64,000 bases of DNA. Origin: Thalassoglobus neptunius (GTDB lineage Bacteria; Planctomycetota; Planctomycetia; Planctomycetales; Planctomycetaceae). A program made the translations under genes and the position numbers. The stretch spans positions 1 to 64,000 of the forward strand of contig NZ_SIHI01000013.1 of assembly GCF_007859735.1 (NCBI RefSeq), written 5' to 3'. Below, piece by piece: positions 38,348 to 48,570 of this stretch. Every line of letters starts with the position of its first letter. The first letter of the stretch is position 1. The notes under the pieces were generated by a model. That model was not told the DNA's origin, did not search any database, and saw only the letters and a list, made by a program, of their open reading frames with translations.

Positions 38348-39809
38348 CGTGTATTTGAGCGATGTCGCCCGCTCCTAAAGTAATTATGAGTTCCTTCGTC
38401 CGTGGGGTAGTCTCCAATCTTGTGCGAATAGGGTCAAGCGATGTGAGAAACTGGCTTTTCGTCCCGGATTCAGCGACGAGGCGCGCGAGTTCTTCCGCTG
38501 TCGTTTCCTGAAGTTCGGAGAGAGTCTCACGGGCAGCGAAGACGGGAAGCACGAACACCTCGTCCGCCAGGCGCAGCAAGTCAGCAAATTCGTGAAGCAA
38601 TGAACGCGTTCGCGAAACTTGATGCGGTTGAAAGTAGCAAACAAGTTGAAAATCTGGATATTGCTGCCGCGCGGTCTCCAGTGTGACTCGAATTTCCGTT
38701 GGGTGATGGGCAAAGTCGTCGATGACCACTCGATTGTCGCTTTGGCTGACGACTTCGAACCTTCTCTTTAGTCCGCAATACTCCCGGATGCTGCTTGAAA
38801 TCTTTTCATCAATGGGAGCCGATGCACTGAGCGTCGCGATTGCTGCCAGAAGATTTCTGAGTGCGTGTTCGCCGGGCAATGGAAAGTCTCCGCTGAGAAC
38901 TTCCCGGCCGTTTTCGTGGATGAAAACGGTGTGTCCTGAACGATGGGCGGTCCACTGCGCCTCCGAGTTCGTAAGAGAATAGGAAACAACTCGCCCTTGA
39001 CGATTCCTCTCGTGCTTCCGAGCAAGATCGCGTGATGTTTCACAGTCCCAATTGACAGTGAGAATTCCGTTCACTGGGAGTGATTGGAGAAAGCGGTCAT
39101 AGGCACGAATTGCGTCATCGAGTGTTGGAAAACAGTCGAAGTGATCGGGTTCGATGCCCAGCAGGCAGATTTGTTTGGGACGAAACTGAAGAAAGTGTTC
39201 CCGGAATTCGCAAGCTTCAACGATCGTCACATCGTCGAAACCCAAGCGACCACTTCGCCCGTCGGCGACCTGTTGAGCGCCACAAAACGTTGTTGCGTGG
39301 ACTCCGGCAGCGTGAACGAAATGGCTGAGAAGACTCGTTGTCGAACTTTTACCGTGAGTTCCGCAAACCGCGATTCCGCTCGATGGATTCGTGATCCGTG
39401 CCAGTGCCTCAACATAAGAAATCTGCGTGATTTCATTCTGTTCAGCGACCTGACGAAAACGGTCTGATTCGGGAACAGCGGCGCTGTAAATGAGAAGATC
39501 GCAGGATTCTGTAGTCTTCCAGTCGGAAACATCGTTCAGACGAATCAGGTTCCGCTTTCGAAGTTCGTTCCAGGTGTTTTCATTCTGGGAAAAATCACTC
39601 CCCGTGATCTGCCAACCTGCGTCGGAGATGACGTCGACCAGGGATTTCATCCCGGACCCGCAAACGCCGACAAAATGGATCGCAGGAGTGCGGCCTTCTG
39701 CCTGATCCGGAATAAGCCGTTCTCTGAGACGATTCGAAGCGAAAGCATGCCCGTCGATCGCTGTTGGATTGGCGGAGTCATGTGCAAAGTGCGAGGCAGT
39801 CAATTTCAA
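38334..39809 (-). CDS. murC: UDP-N-acetylmuramate--L-alanine ligase
   Basis: The 491-residue protein is MurC, which adds L-alanine to UDP-MurNAc using ATP. The N-terminal nucleotide-binding motif HFVGVCGSGM and the ATP-binding CGTHGKSSTTS are clear, and DDFAHHPTEIR belongs to the C-terminal ligase domain. The N-terminus has about 45 extra residues before the HFVGVCG motif; I kept the ATG at 39809. It is followed immediately by murB, so the two form a small operon. Other division and cell-wall genes are not in the window. Cytoplasmic. Confidence 0.95.
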   Translation of the reverse strand: MKLTASHFAHDSANPTAIDGHAFASNRLRERLIPDQAEGRTPAIHFVGVCGSGMKSLVDVISDAGWQITGSDFSQNENTWNELRKRNLIRLNDVSDWKTTESCDLLIYSAAVPESDRFRQVAEQNEITQISYVEALARITNPSSGIAVCGTHGKSSTTSLLSHFVHAAGVHATTFCGAQQVADGRSGRLGFDDVTIVEACEFREHFLQFRPKQICLLGIEPDHFDCFPTLDDAIRAYDRFLQSLPVNGILTVNWDCETSRDLARKHERNRQGRVVSYSLTNSEAQWTAHRSGHTVFIHENGREVLSGDFPLPGEHALRNLLAAIATLSASAPIDEKISSSIREYCGLKRRFEVVSQSDNRVVIDDFAHHPTEIRVTLETARQQYPDFQLVCYFQPHQVSRTRSLLHEFADLLRLADEVFVLPVFAARETLSELQETTAEELARLVAESGTKSQFLTSLDPIRTRLETTPRTKELIITLGAGDIAQIHDDRT

Positions 39810-40269
39810 TCGTCCAGCAAACAGAATGTCAGTTCGTTGAGATCGGTGAATTCCAACCGGAATGATCGGAACTGCGGATTGAAACAGATGATGCGATCAT
39901 TCAGAAAATGATGTCTCCATCGGGAGTTTCGACGAATGTTCTAGCGACAAATGAGGTCTCTGGACAGAACAGACTGAAAATCGACTCAATTCGGAGCAAC
40001 AACTTCGTGTGAACTTGATTGAGTGTTTGAATCGCGGGCAGATTGCACATCGCTCTGCAGAAAGGCCCCTGACAGGGTGTGAATGAGGATGTAAGATTCA
40101 ACTCACCGCGAATTGGATGGGGCTGAAGAATCCATCTTTCGCTGTGAAAACGAGACATGAACGGAGAAATTCTCCATCGTTTGCGAACTGGTTGATGCGT
40201 TCAACGATATGATCGATCAGTCAGTGGCTAAGAAATGAATTCGGAATCGCCAAAGGTGCAGGCATTTTC
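39810..40269. other. 460-bp intergenic region
   Basis: Divergent region between murC (minus) and the cytochrome gene (plus). An 85-codon minus-strand frame at 39901-40158 lacks family resemblance and I did not call it. Promoters for both directions are expected. Confidence 0.4.
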
Positions 40270-42246
40270 ATGATGGTTAGAGCATTTTTTGAATTGGTCT
40301 TCGCGAAATCGCACGAACAATCAGGGCGAAAACGATCTCATTCTTTCCAAGCGAGTGCTCTTTCCACAACTTCTCAGAATCGCCGGGGCCGTTCCCTCGC
40401 GATGATTGTTTGCGGGACAGTTCTCCTCGCTTTGGTCTCTTCGGACGTTTCTGCAGAGTTGACGACAGAGCATCGGCGGGAAATCGCATCGTTAAAGCGG
40501 ACTGTTTCTCGAGTCGGCTCGATGCTTCGGCGGGACAAAGTCGAAGAGGCGGAACAAACTCTTGAAGAGGTTGAGTCTCGACTCGATGCAATCATCGAAG
40601 AGGCAGGCATCAGTGAAGATGACCGCGCGCTTGCAGCGATTCAGTCGGAGCTTGAGCGTCAAAAAGGGCTCATGGACAAATCTTCCGGCAAACCTTCTAA
40701 GACGAAATCCGAAGTCAGTTTCGTCGAGGACATTGCTCCGATCATCGACCAGAAATGTCTGGGATGTCACGGTGCGAACAATCCGAGAAACGGCCTCCGC
40801 CTGGACTCGTTCGCTGGCTGGAGACGTGGCGGCCAGTCCGGAAGCCTGCTGATTCCGGGGCAACCGGCAAGAAGTCTGCTCATCGCGCGGCTCTCCGCAC
40901 CGGAAGGACGGGGGAGAATGCCCGCGCGCGGGGAACCTCTGTCCAAAGACGAAATTATGCTTGTTGGGCAGTGGATTGCTCAGGGGGCGAAACTCGACTT
41001 CGGCAGCCCGCAGGCAACTCTTGCGGATTTGATCTATGAACATCAGAAGGAAACGCTGGACGTTCAGATTCCGAAACCAACCGGCACGGAAACAGTGTCG
41101 TTCACGCAGGATATGGCTCCCTGGATGGCGAACCTGTGTTTGAACTGTCACAACTCTCGAAATAAGTCCGGTGGGCTGTCTGTCGAGACATTCTTCGATC
41201 TGATGAAAGGCGGAGACAGCGGCGAAGTCATCATCCCCGGAGATATGGAAAACAGCCGGTTCTTCCGGCTCGTAGGCGGTCTTGAGCTTCCCCGAATGCC
41301 ACAGGGGCAGGGACGTATTACTCGTCAGAACTACGAAGATATGAAGAAGTGGTTCGCCGAGGGAAACACCTTCGATGGAGCGGACCCCAGGACGAACATT
41401 CGCACGTACGTTCGATCTGAAGCAGAGATGCTTGCAGAACAGTTTCGCTCAAAAACCGATGAAGAAATGATCGCGCACCGCCTTGAGCGGACGACGGAAC
41501 AACTGAGACGATCCGTTCCCAACGACCCTCGAGAGAGTTTCGATTCCGAGCATTTTCTGGTCGTGGGCAATGTCGATCAGGATCGCTTGGAAGAAGTCGC
41601 GGAAGACGCCGAAGAGCAACTCTCTAAACTCCATAAGATGTTTGGGGGAGAAGGCCTCCCATGGCGTGGAAAGCTGGCCATTTTCGTTCTCAAGGATCGT
41701 TTCAGCTACGACGAATTCAATCAGGTCGTCGAAATGCGTCGGGCGGATCAAGAGATGAGCGGACACTCCAAGGTGACCGCATCGCATGAAGATGCTTACA
41801 TCGCCTTTCAGGATCGAGGTGACGATGAGAGCGATCTCCCAACGACGGAGCAGCTCTTGATCGAGCACCTGACAGGAGCCTACCTCAAACAGTCCGGAAC
41901 AGCTCTTCCGGATTGGGTCGTCAGCGGAACCGGGGTGATGATGGCGATGAAGGGCGTGCGAACCGGGCCACATGTTCTTCAAATGAAACAGACAGCTGGG
42001 AGTCTCGTTCCGACTCTCGGAAAACCGGAGGACGTCTTCGCAGACGGAAGCTTCTCCCCCGCGACAATCGGCCCGGTTGGTTACACTCTCGTCCAATATC
42101 TGCTCGATCAAGGCGGACCCGGGAAGTTTGCCAGACTCATTCAGGGATTCCGCAACGGACTGAGCGCCGATCGAGCGTTCCGCGACGCTTACGGGGCTGA
42201 TGCCGGTCAAATTGCTCGAGGGTATCTCACTTCTTTACGTGTCTAG
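40270..42246 (+). CDS. Di-heme planctomycete cytochrome protein with peptidase-MA-like tail
   Basis: The 658-residue protein starts with a long basic segment followed by a hydrophobic stretch (about residues 44-60), a signal or anchor. A coiled-coil region at about 65-140 follows, then two cytochrome-c-like domains with heme-binding motifs CLGCH (C163-H167) and CLNCH (C290-H294). MPARGEPLS and LPRMPQGQG supply the distal methionines. The C-terminal half (about 420-650) resembles gluzincin peptidase-MA-like domains, but the usual HExxH motif is replaced by IEHLTG, so catalysis is unlikely. It should be periplasmic. It probably is an electron-transfer or sensor protein. Confidence 0.8.
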   Translation: MMVRAFFELVFAKSHEQSGRKRSHSFQASALSTTSQNRRGRSLAMIVCGTVLLALVSSDVSAELTTEHRREIASLKRTVSRVGSMLRRDKVEEAEQTLEEVESRLDAIIEEAGISEDDRALAAIQSELERQKGLMDKSSGKPSKTKSEVSFVEDIAPIIDQKCLGCHGANNPRNGLRLDSFAGWRRGGQSGSLLIPGQPARSLLIARLSAPEGRGRMPARGEPLSKDEIMLVGQWIAQGAKLDFGSPQATLADLIYEHQKETLDVQIPKPTGTETVSFTQDMAPWMANLCLNCHNSRNKSGGLSVETFFDLMKGGDSGEVIIPGDMENSRFFRLVGGLELPRMPQGQGRITRQNYEDMKKWFAEGNTFDGADPRTNIRTYVRSEAEMLAEQFRSKTDEEMIAHRLERTTEQLRRSVPNDPRESFDSEHFLVVGNVDQDRLEEVAEDAEEQLSKLHKMFGGEGLPWRGKLAIFVLKDRFSYDEFNQVVEMRRADQEMSGHSKVTASHEDAYIAFQDRGDDESDLPTTEQLLIEHLTGAYLKQSGTALPDWVVSGTGVMMAMKGVRTGPHVLQMKQTAGSLVPTLGKPEDVFADGSFSPATIGPVGYTLVQYLLDQGGPGKFARLIQGFRNGLSADRAFRDAYGADAGQIARGYLTSLRV

Positions 42247-42438
42247 ATTCGCTCTCTCGTCTGTTCGCGTACCGACATTCTCAATTTGAGAAAACGTTGC
42301 ATCCATCGAAAGAAACAAGTTCGGGTGAGTGCAGTCGAACCGCGGAAATGGTCTAATTCGGATTGCAGTACTGTCGCTGTATGATTGCAATTTCGAACGA
42401 CGAATAGAGGAGAGTCGCCGTGCGCGGCTCAGAGATGG

Positions 42439-43545
42439 ATGACGGATGTCGTAATAGTCGGTGGCGGAGTGATCGGATTGACCGCAGCCTACGAACTGGC
42501 GCGTCGAGGAATGTCGGTCTGCGTTCTGGAGAAAAACCGGGTCGGCCAGGAAGCGTCATGGGCCGGAGCTGGGATGTTGCCTCCGGGGCAGATCCATGGT
42601 CCTCAGGAAATCCGCGAGCTCGTTCGATTGTCCGCCTCGCTTTGGCCGAAACTCTCCGAAGAACTCTTGAGCGAAACCGGACTCGATAACGGATATCGAA
42701 ATTCGGGCTCGTTGCAGATTTCGCTCGACGATGAGCAGGAACTACTCAGTCAGAAAGCTCTCTGGGAGAAAGAAAACGTTCCCGTTGAAGAACTCAAAGG
42801 GAGCGACCTGTTCGAATACGCTCCGGGATTGTCGGATCGACTCACTTGGGGCTTCGCATTGCCGACGATGTCACAGGTTCGAAACCCCCGACATGTCAAA
42901 GCACTTCAAGCAGCGTGTCTGTCGACGGGCGTGACCATTCGCGAGAATTGTTCTGTTGATCAGATCGAAGCGATTGGTGAACGAATCGTGGCTGTGAGAG
43001 CAGAAGAAGACGTCTTCTCCGCTGATCGATTCGTGATTACGACCGGTGCCTGGACAACCCAGCTGCTGGAGTCCGTTTCCGTCAATTTCGAAGTGGAACC
43101 GGTGCGTGGGCAGATCGTTCTGTTGAAGACCGATCCGGGAACGATCGCTCACATTGTCGAAGATCGTCGACGGTACATCGTTCCCCGCGATGATGGGCAC
43201 GTCCTGATTGGATCGACGATGGAGGATGTCGGGTATGTGAAGCAAACGACTCCGGAGGGAGTCGCAAGCCTCATGGAATTTGCCAACAGCCTCTTCCCCG
43301 AATTGGCGCAGGCGAAGTTTGTCCAATCATGGGCTGGTCTACGTCCAAGAGCAGTGCGCGGAATCCCAGCGATCGGTTCGATTGACACCTTCGAAAATCT
43401 CTTCGTCGCCGCCGGCCACTTCCGTGATGGACTCTGCCAGTCGACAGCGACAGCGGTTCTGATTTCCGATCTCATCGAAGGTGTGCAGCCTCCGATTTCG
43501 GTTGAGTTGTTTCGACCGCCGGTTGCGATTCCTCCTCAATTGTAG
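42439..43545 (+). CDS. thiO: FAD-dependent glycine oxidase, ThiO-like
   Basis: The 368-residue protein begins with the Rossmann motif VVIVGGGVIGLTAAYELARRG (shortened: GGGVIG) and carries the DAO-fold segments GAGMLPPG, VEPVRGQIVLL and LRPRAVRGIPAIG. ThiO oxidises glycine to dehydroglycine in thiazole synthesis, and relatives oxidise other D- or secondary amino acids. The gene is not next to thiS or thiG, so the symbol is provisional. The start is uncertain: an in-frame ATG at 42439 follows a GAGGAG site by about 25 bases, while a TTG at 42385 gives an upstream extension with no hydrophobic feature. Cytoplasmic. Confidence 0.82.
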   Translation: MTDVVIVGGGVIGLTAAYELARRGMSVCVLEKNRVGQEASWAGAGMLPPGQIHGPQEIRELVRLSASLWPKLSEELLSETGLDNGYRNSGSLQISLDDEQELLSQKALWEKENVPVEELKGSDLFEYAPGLSDRLTWGFALPTMSQVRNPRHVKALQAACLSTGVTIRENCSVDQIEAIGERIVAVRAEEDVFSADRFVITTGAWTTQLLESVSVNFEVEPVRGQIVLLKTDPGTIAHIVEDRRRYIVPRDDGHVLIGSTMEDVGYVKQTTPEGVASLMEFANSLFPELAQAKFVQSWAGLRPRAVRGIPAIGSIDTFENLFVAAGHFRDGLCQSTATAVLISDLIEGVQPPISVELFRPPVAIPPQL

Positions 43546-43621
43546 TCCAGCATTCTCGTTTGTAGACAAGCTTGGTCGTTGCACGGCACTCTGTGTTTTA
43601 CAGGCCGAAGCGATCTCTCGA

Positions 43622-44023
43622 TTATGCTGGGGAGACGAAATGGCTTCGGAGCGACCAGAGAAGTTTTCTTGAGAACTGTTCGAACTCAGGCTGACTCCAA
43701 CCGACCGATTTAGGGAGGATTTCCACATCCACCTGTGAACACTTGGCGGCGGGAAGAAGTTCTTTCATCTCACCTGCTTCTTCATGATCGTCCAGATGAC
43801 GGACGCGCAACATGACGTCAACAGGTCTCATTCGAGGGCAGTTGTAGAGGAATTGTTCAAACATCGTAAAACCGATTCGAACGCGAACCTGACCATCTTC
43901 CGCGCTCAGGATGCGCGCGTGATGTTCCTCGACGAAACCGCATGCTTTGAGAATGATGGTCGAGCCGTAGTTCGTTGTGAAGAAACGATCACGGATTGAT
44001 GAGAGAGATGAAGAAAACAACAT
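43622..44023 (-). CDS. Conserved small protein, function unknown
   Basis: The 133-residue protein is soluble, with no signal peptide, but has a regular composition and an apparent fold. I recognise no motif. Repeated aromatic and proline positions in the C-terminal half (for example KSVGWSQPEFEQFSRKLLW) suggest a genuine domain. It is convergent with thiO (43545) and divergent from the AAA gene at 44257. A GAGG site lies about 10 bases before the ATG. Confidence 0.6.
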   Translation of the reverse strand: MLFSSSLSSIRDRFFTTNYGSTIILKACGFVEEHHARILSAEDGQVRVRIGFTMFEQFLYNCPRMRPVDVMLRVRHLDDHEEAGEMKELLPAAKCSQVDVEILPKSVGWSQPEFEQFSRKLLWSLRSHFVSPA

Positions 44024-44256
44024 TCCGATAGAACCTCAAGAATTGAGATATAGATTTGACAGGATCGGAAGAGTTTTGCGGACAGCGTGCCGAGCTGCGA
44101 AGAATGCGAATTATACGCTGTGACAAGCGGCTCTTTCCTGTTGTCTTGTCATGAGTTACAAACATCTTGAGGGTCCCGTTCAACTCTCGCTTTAATGATC
44201 GATGTTTCGAAATTGCATCATCTCTCGTTTCCGAAATTCCACAGACTGAGTGATTG

Positions 44257-46257
44257 ATGGTCGCTGCACATGTGATTGACGATTTGTCAGACCGAATTCT
44301 GGCTGGGTATCCGTTGCTGGTGACGCGGACCTACGAAGAGAGACGCTGGGAGCAGGAGTTCCGGAGACTCGCCGCAGATTTCGGATGGTCGTGTGTGAGT
44401 TGGTCAATGACCGGCGGAGTTGTCGCTGACTCAGAGTCTTCAGGTTCAGAAGCTGGAGCCGAGAGAGTCGATCCCGTTGCCTTTCTGGCTCAGATTCAGA
44501 ATGACTATCCGGGCCAGCATCTCTTTCTTCTGAAAGACTTTCATCTCTGCTTCGACGATCCGTATGTCATTCGCAAGTTGAGAGATCTGGTTCCGGTCCT
44601 GCCCGGTCAGCAAAAGACTCTGATTCTCTTGGGGACAGTCGACACCATCCCGAAAGAGATTTCGAAAGATGTGTCGATCATCGATCTTCCGCTGCCTGAT
44701 GAAGATGATTTGCACGAGATTCTCGAAGCGGTTCTGGACGATCCGAAATCGGGGATTGCGACATCGATTCAACAGGCGGACCGCGAAACGCTGGTCCGTT
44801 CAGTTCTCGGGTTGACTGCTGACGAAGCACGCAAAGCGTGGGTGAAGTCACTGCGAGGAGCGGACGGATTGACCGATGAACTCTTCGCAAGTTTGATTTC
44901 CGAGAAACGAAAAGTGGTTCAGGGCGCGAGCTTGCTTGAGTTTGTGGCACTCGATGAAGGCATTGATGACGTCGGCGGACTGGACGGGTTGAAGGAATGG
45001 ATTGCGAATCGATCCGAAGCTTTTTCAACCGATGCGAAGAATCGGCACATCGGAAATCCGAAAGGAGTTTTGCTGGCTGGCGTTCAAGGTTGTGGAAAGA
45101 GTCTGACAGCCCGGGCGATTGCCAGAATGCTGAAGTTTCCACTGATTCGAATGGATCTGGGCGACCTGCTGGAATCAGGACGAGGTGTTTCAGAACAGAA
45201 TTTGAGAGATGTTCTCTCGACTGCAGAAACGATCGCGCCTGCCGTGTTGTGGATTGAAGAAATCGACAAAGCGTTCGCAGGATTCGTTGGAAACGAGTCT
45301 CAGGATCCGACGGTATCGCGGATCGTGGGACGATTCCTGACATGGCTCCAGGAACATACGCATCCAGTCTTCGTCGTCGCGACAGCGAATCGCATTGAGT
45401 CACTCCCGCCGGAACTGCTTCGACGGGGCCGGTTCGATGATTTGTTCTTTGTCGATCTGCCAACCTATGAAGAACGGCTCGCCATCTTCCGAATCCATCT
45501 TCAAAAGCGCGGTTGGAATCCGGAGCAGTTTGATCTCGATTCCCACTCGAATGCGACGGAAGGATACAGCGGGGCAGAGATTGAAACGCTTGTGAACTCC
45601 GCAATCATCGACTCCTACGCGGAGAAGCGAATTCTCTCAGACGAAGACTTGCAGGACTCCATTGAGCGCACGGTTCCGCTGTCGATTACGATGGAAGACG
45701 AAATCTTTCAGCTGCGCGAATGGGCGAGAACACGGTGTCGACCTGCAACGCTTGATCATCGGGTGATTCGAGTTATGGAAGAGGAAGCCCGACGCGGAGA
45801 AACGCCCGCTGCGGAAGCTGAAGAAGTGTTGAAGTGGAAACAACTCGCGGAGTACGGACAAATTCCGGCAGCCATTATCGAGTTCCTCCGTCATCATGAA
45901 CGAGTGACGTGGGATGTTCTTCTGAACGAGTTCGCTGACTATACGGAAGTGTCTGGCCGATACGGACTCGTCTTTCGATCCGATCCGAAAGTCGTCATCT
46001 GGACGAGGATTGGCCGCGAACTCGTGGATCAACTGATTGACCTCATCGTCCGGAAGCGGCTCTATCTTCATCCGTGTGGTGAAGATTTATATCAACAAGC
46101 ATCGACACCCAAACTGCCAGCTGTTGCGAAGTTTCCTGACCAGCGCGTTCAGAACGCCGTCTGGCTCCCGACGGAATTGCAGCTCGCCCCTTATATTGGC
46201 GGGGCCGGGATTTACGGACGAGTCGCTCGCATCAAAATGGGAGCCCCTAGCTCTTGA
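44257..46257 (+). CDS. Ycf46-like AAA+ ATPase with C-terminal extension
   Basis: The 666-residue protein has an N-terminal domain of about 230 residues typical of Ycf46-like ATPases, a Walker A motif GVQGCGKS at about residues 274-281, Walker B VLWIEEID near residue 328, and the second region of homology RRGRFDDLFFVDLP. Ycf46 proteins have been linked to photosynthetic regulation in cyanobacteria, but they are widespread and their role elsewhere is unknown. The last 160 residues after the AAA lid (from about 490) are unusual and could be a winged-helix or partner-binding region. Start taken as ATG at 44257; a TTG lies one codon upstream. No signal peptide; cytoplasmic. Confidence 0.82.
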   Translation: MVAAHVIDDLSDRILAGYPLLVTRTYEERRWEQEFRRLAADFGWSCVSWSMTGGVVADSESSGSEAGAERVDPVAFLAQIQNDYPGQHLFLLKDFHLCFDDPYVIRKLRDLVPVLPGQQKTLILLGTVDTIPKEISKDVSIIDLPLPDEDDLHEILEAVLDDPKSGIATSIQQADRETLVRSVLGLTADEARKAWVKSLRGADGLTDELFASLISEKRKVVQGASLLEFVALDEGIDDVGGLDGLKEWIANRSEAFSTDAKNRHIGNPKGVLLAGVQGCGKSLTARAIARMLKFPLIRMDLGDLLESGRGVSEQNLRDVLSTAETIAPAVLWIEEIDKAFAGFVGNESQDPTVSRIVGRFLTWLQEHTHPVFVVATANRIESLPPELLRRGRFDDLFFVDLPTYEERLAIFRIHLQKRGWNPEQFDLDSHSNATEGYSGAEIETLVNSAIIDSYAEKRILSDEDLQDSIERTVPLSITMEDEIFQLREWARTRCRPATLDHRVIRVMEEEARRGETPAAEAEEVLKWKQLAEYGQIPAAIIEFLRHHERVTWDVLLNEFADYTEVSGRYGLVFRSDPKVVIWTRIGRELVDQLIDLIVRKRLYLHPCGEDLYQQASTPKLPAVAKFPDQRVQNAVWLPTELQLAPYIGGAGIYGRVARIKMGAPSS

Positions 46258-46520
46258 GCGGGTTCCTGAAGAATTTCTTATCCGTGATCAGGGATTTTGC
46301 GCATCAGACGCTCTGACAACGACTCATAAGTAACTTTTGACAAGAAGCCAGCCGACGTTGAAGCGATGGCCATGACGCTCCGTTGAAAACGAATGTTTTG
46401 CGTCATCCGGCGGAAAATCTCTTTCTGAGAGACACCGCACAATTGACAATGTTCTGCAATTCGTCCATCGTGACCTAGCGTTTTTCTCGACAAACATCCT
46501 TACCATGAACGGGTGTCCCA

Positions 46521-47444
46521 ATGATTACATCGCTCGACCGACGGCAGTTTCTTCAGGGAACTGCAGCACTCGCAGCTTCTGCTCTTCTTCCGCAGTTTGC
46601 CCTGTCAGCGGAAAAGAAGCCGCTCTATCAGATCTCGCTCGCTCAATGGTCTCTTCATAAGGCCATTTTTGACAAGAAGATGGACAATCTCGACTTCGCT
46701 AAAGTTGCGAAAACCGAGTTTGACATCAGTGCGATCGAATACGTGAACCAGTTCTTCTTCGAAAAGGCCAAGGATGAATCCTACCTGGCCGACATGAAGA
46801 AGCGGGCTGAAGATCAAGGCGTGCAGAGCCTGCTGATCATGGTCGATCGAGAAGGACAACTCGGCGATCCAGATAAAAACAAACGCAGCCAGACCGTCGA
46901 CAATCACAAGAAGTGGGTCGAAGCGGCCAAGTTCCTCGGTTGCCATTCCATCCGAGTCAACGCAGCCAGCCGAGGATCATACGACGAGCAGATCGAGTAT
47001 GCGGCCGATGGGCTTGCTCAACTGACAGATTTCGCAAAGCCATTGGGGCTGAACATTCTTGTTGAGAATCATGGTGGGCTTTCCTCGAACGCTGCCTGGC
47101 TCTCAACCGTCATGGAACGCGTCGACGATCCGCATTGCGGCACGCTGCCAGATTTCGGAAACTTCCGAATCAGCGACGATAACTGGTACGACCGTTATCA
47201 AGGTGTGGAAGAGTTGATGCCGTTTGCACACGCGGTGAGTGCAAAATCTTACGACTTCGATGACAACGGAAACGACACCAGAACGGACTTCCTGAAAATC
47301 ATGAAGATCGTGCTGGACGCCGGGTATCGTGGATTCGTCGGAATCGAATACGAAGGTCATCAACTCGACGAGTACGCAGGAATCCGAGCAACGAAGAAGC
47401 TGCTCGAAAAAGTTCGTGATGAATTGGCAGGGGACTATGCCTGA
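46521..47444 (+). CDS. Sugar phosphate isomerase/epimerase-like protein, Tat signal
   Basis: The 307-residue protein has a twin-arginine signal (DRRQFLQG plus a hydrophobic stretch) and then a xylose-isomerase-like TIM barrel, with NHGGLS near residue 180 and a [12 protein letters not shown] segment near residue 270. Such exported barrels are common in planctomycetes; substrates are unknown. The last 8 bp overlap the start of the ROK gene, so they are translationally coupled, linking it to a sugar kinase/regulator. Periplasmic if the Tat signal is functional. Confidence 0.88.
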   Translation: MITSLDRRQFLQGTAALAASALLPQFALSAEKKPLYQISLAQWSLHKAIFDKKMDNLDFAKVAKTEFDISAIEYVNQFFFEKAKDESYLADMKKRAEDQGVQSLLIMVDREGQLGDPDKNKRSQTVDNHKKWVEAAKFLGCHSIRVNAASRGSYDEQIEYAADGLAQLTDFAKPLGLNILVENHGGLSSNAAWLSTVMERVDDPHCGTLPDFGNFRISDDNWYDRYQGVEELMPFAHAVSAKSYDFDDNGNDTRTDFLKIMKIVLDAGYRGFVGIEYEGHQLDEYAGIRATKKLLEKVRDELAGDYA

Positions 47445-48402
47445 GATTTTTGCAGGTGTCGACGTTGGAGGAACGACGGTCAAATGTGCCCTTGCGGACC
47501 AGGATGGCAACGTCCTGCGTGAGGGCACGATTGATACCGATTCTCACTACGGTCCGAAGGAAGTCCTGAAGCGCATTGGTGATCTCGTCCTGAAACTCGC
47601 TGGAGAATTGGGGGAGTCACAACTCGTTGCGCTCGGAATGGGACTTCCCGGACTCGTCGATCTTCACGCCGGTGAAACGCGTTACCTTCCGAACATGACG
47701 GCGCACTGGAAGAACGTTCCAGTCTCTGCGATTCTCTCTGAACAGATTCAGTGTCGAGTTCTTCTTCTCAATGATGTGCGAACAGCGACACTCGGTGAGT
47801 TGACGTTTCGCGAAGGTCCAGCAGCAAAGACGATGGTCTTCATCGCGATCGGAACCGGCATCGGTGGTGGGATTGTCATCGATGGCAAGTTGCGACTGGG
47901 GCCGCTGGGCGCAGCGGGAGAACTCGGACACCAGACGATTGACCGGACAGGTCCCCTGTGTGGATGCGGGAATCACGGATGTCTTGAAACTCTCGCCAGT
48001 GGAACGGCTCTCGCTGCCGAAGGAATTCGACTGATGTTGATGGGGCTGGCCCCGAATCTTCATGATTTGGTTGATGGTGAGCCGGGCCGAGTCGATGTTG
48101 AGATGATGGGGCAGGTCGCCGATCAGGATGATGCTGTTCGCGATGCCATTCTCAACGCAGCTTCGGATATTGCGATTGGCGTGGCGAATGTCGTGACGAC
48201 GGTCCATCCGGATCTCGTTGTTATCGGCGGCGGCGTGGCCAATCTCGGTCCGCTTCTTCTTGACCGTATTCGTGAAGACGTCGAAACCCGAGTCGGAAGA
48301 CTATTCCCCGTCGATGATATCCGGATCGAAAAGTCACAACTCGGGGCAAAAGCGGGCGTTCTCGGAGCCGTCGCATTGGCGATTCATGGTTTCCCGGATT
48401 AG
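47437..48402 (+). CDS. ROK family sugar kinase/regulator
   Basis: The 321-residue protein is a ROK-family protein: N-terminal [13 protein letters not shown] is the phosphate-binding motif, GMGLPGLVD follows, [10 protein letters not shown] is the sugar-site loop, and [10 protein letters not shown] is the zinc-binding motif. There is no helix-turn-helix, so kinase is favoured; glucokinase is the usual annotation. I chose the ATG at 47437, which overlaps the previous gene and follows a GCAGGGG site; the reading frame could be opened further upstream but only inside the previous gene. A strong terminator follows at 48471. Confidence 0.9.
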   Translation: MPEIFAGVDVGGTTVKCALADQDGNVLREGTIDTDSHYGPKEVLKRIGDLVLKLAGELGESQLVALGMGLPGLVDLHAGETRYLPNMTAHWKNVPVSAILSEQIQCRVLLLNDVRTATLGELTFREGPAAKTMVFIAIGTGIGGGIVIDGKLRLGPLGAAGELGHQTIDRTGPLCGCGNHGCLETLASGTALAAEGIRLMLMGLAPNLHDLVDGEPGRVDVEMMGQVADQDDAVRDAILNAASDIAIGVANVVTTVHPDLVVIGGGVANLGPLLLDRIREDVETRVGRLFPVDDIRIEKSQLGAKAGVLGAVALAIHGFPD

Positions 48403-48470
48403 GGGAACTTTGCGTCACGACGAAAGATCATTTTCGCTGAGTGAGCAGAGTGCGCTGCTGCACGATCCAC

Positions 48471-48523
48471 AAAAAGCCCGCTGCTTAGGTCACTTCAATG
48501 AAGGACGAAAGCAGCGGGCTTTT
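48471..48523. terminator. Bidirectional intrinsic terminator
   Basis: AAAAGCCCGCTGCTT near 48472-48486 is complementary to AAGCAGCGGGCTTTT at 48509-48523. The A run on one side and T run on the other allow termination of both the ROK transcript and the minus-strand gene at 48660. Confidence 0.88.
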
Positions 48524-48570
48524 CAATTGCCGTTCCGCTTGGCTCCAAGAGTCGATGAGAGCATTTTTAG

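Noticed and set aside
39901-40158. 85-codon minus-strand frame between murC and the cytochrome gene
   Set aside because: Composition is uneven, no family resemblance and no start signal; probably chance in a divergent promoter region.
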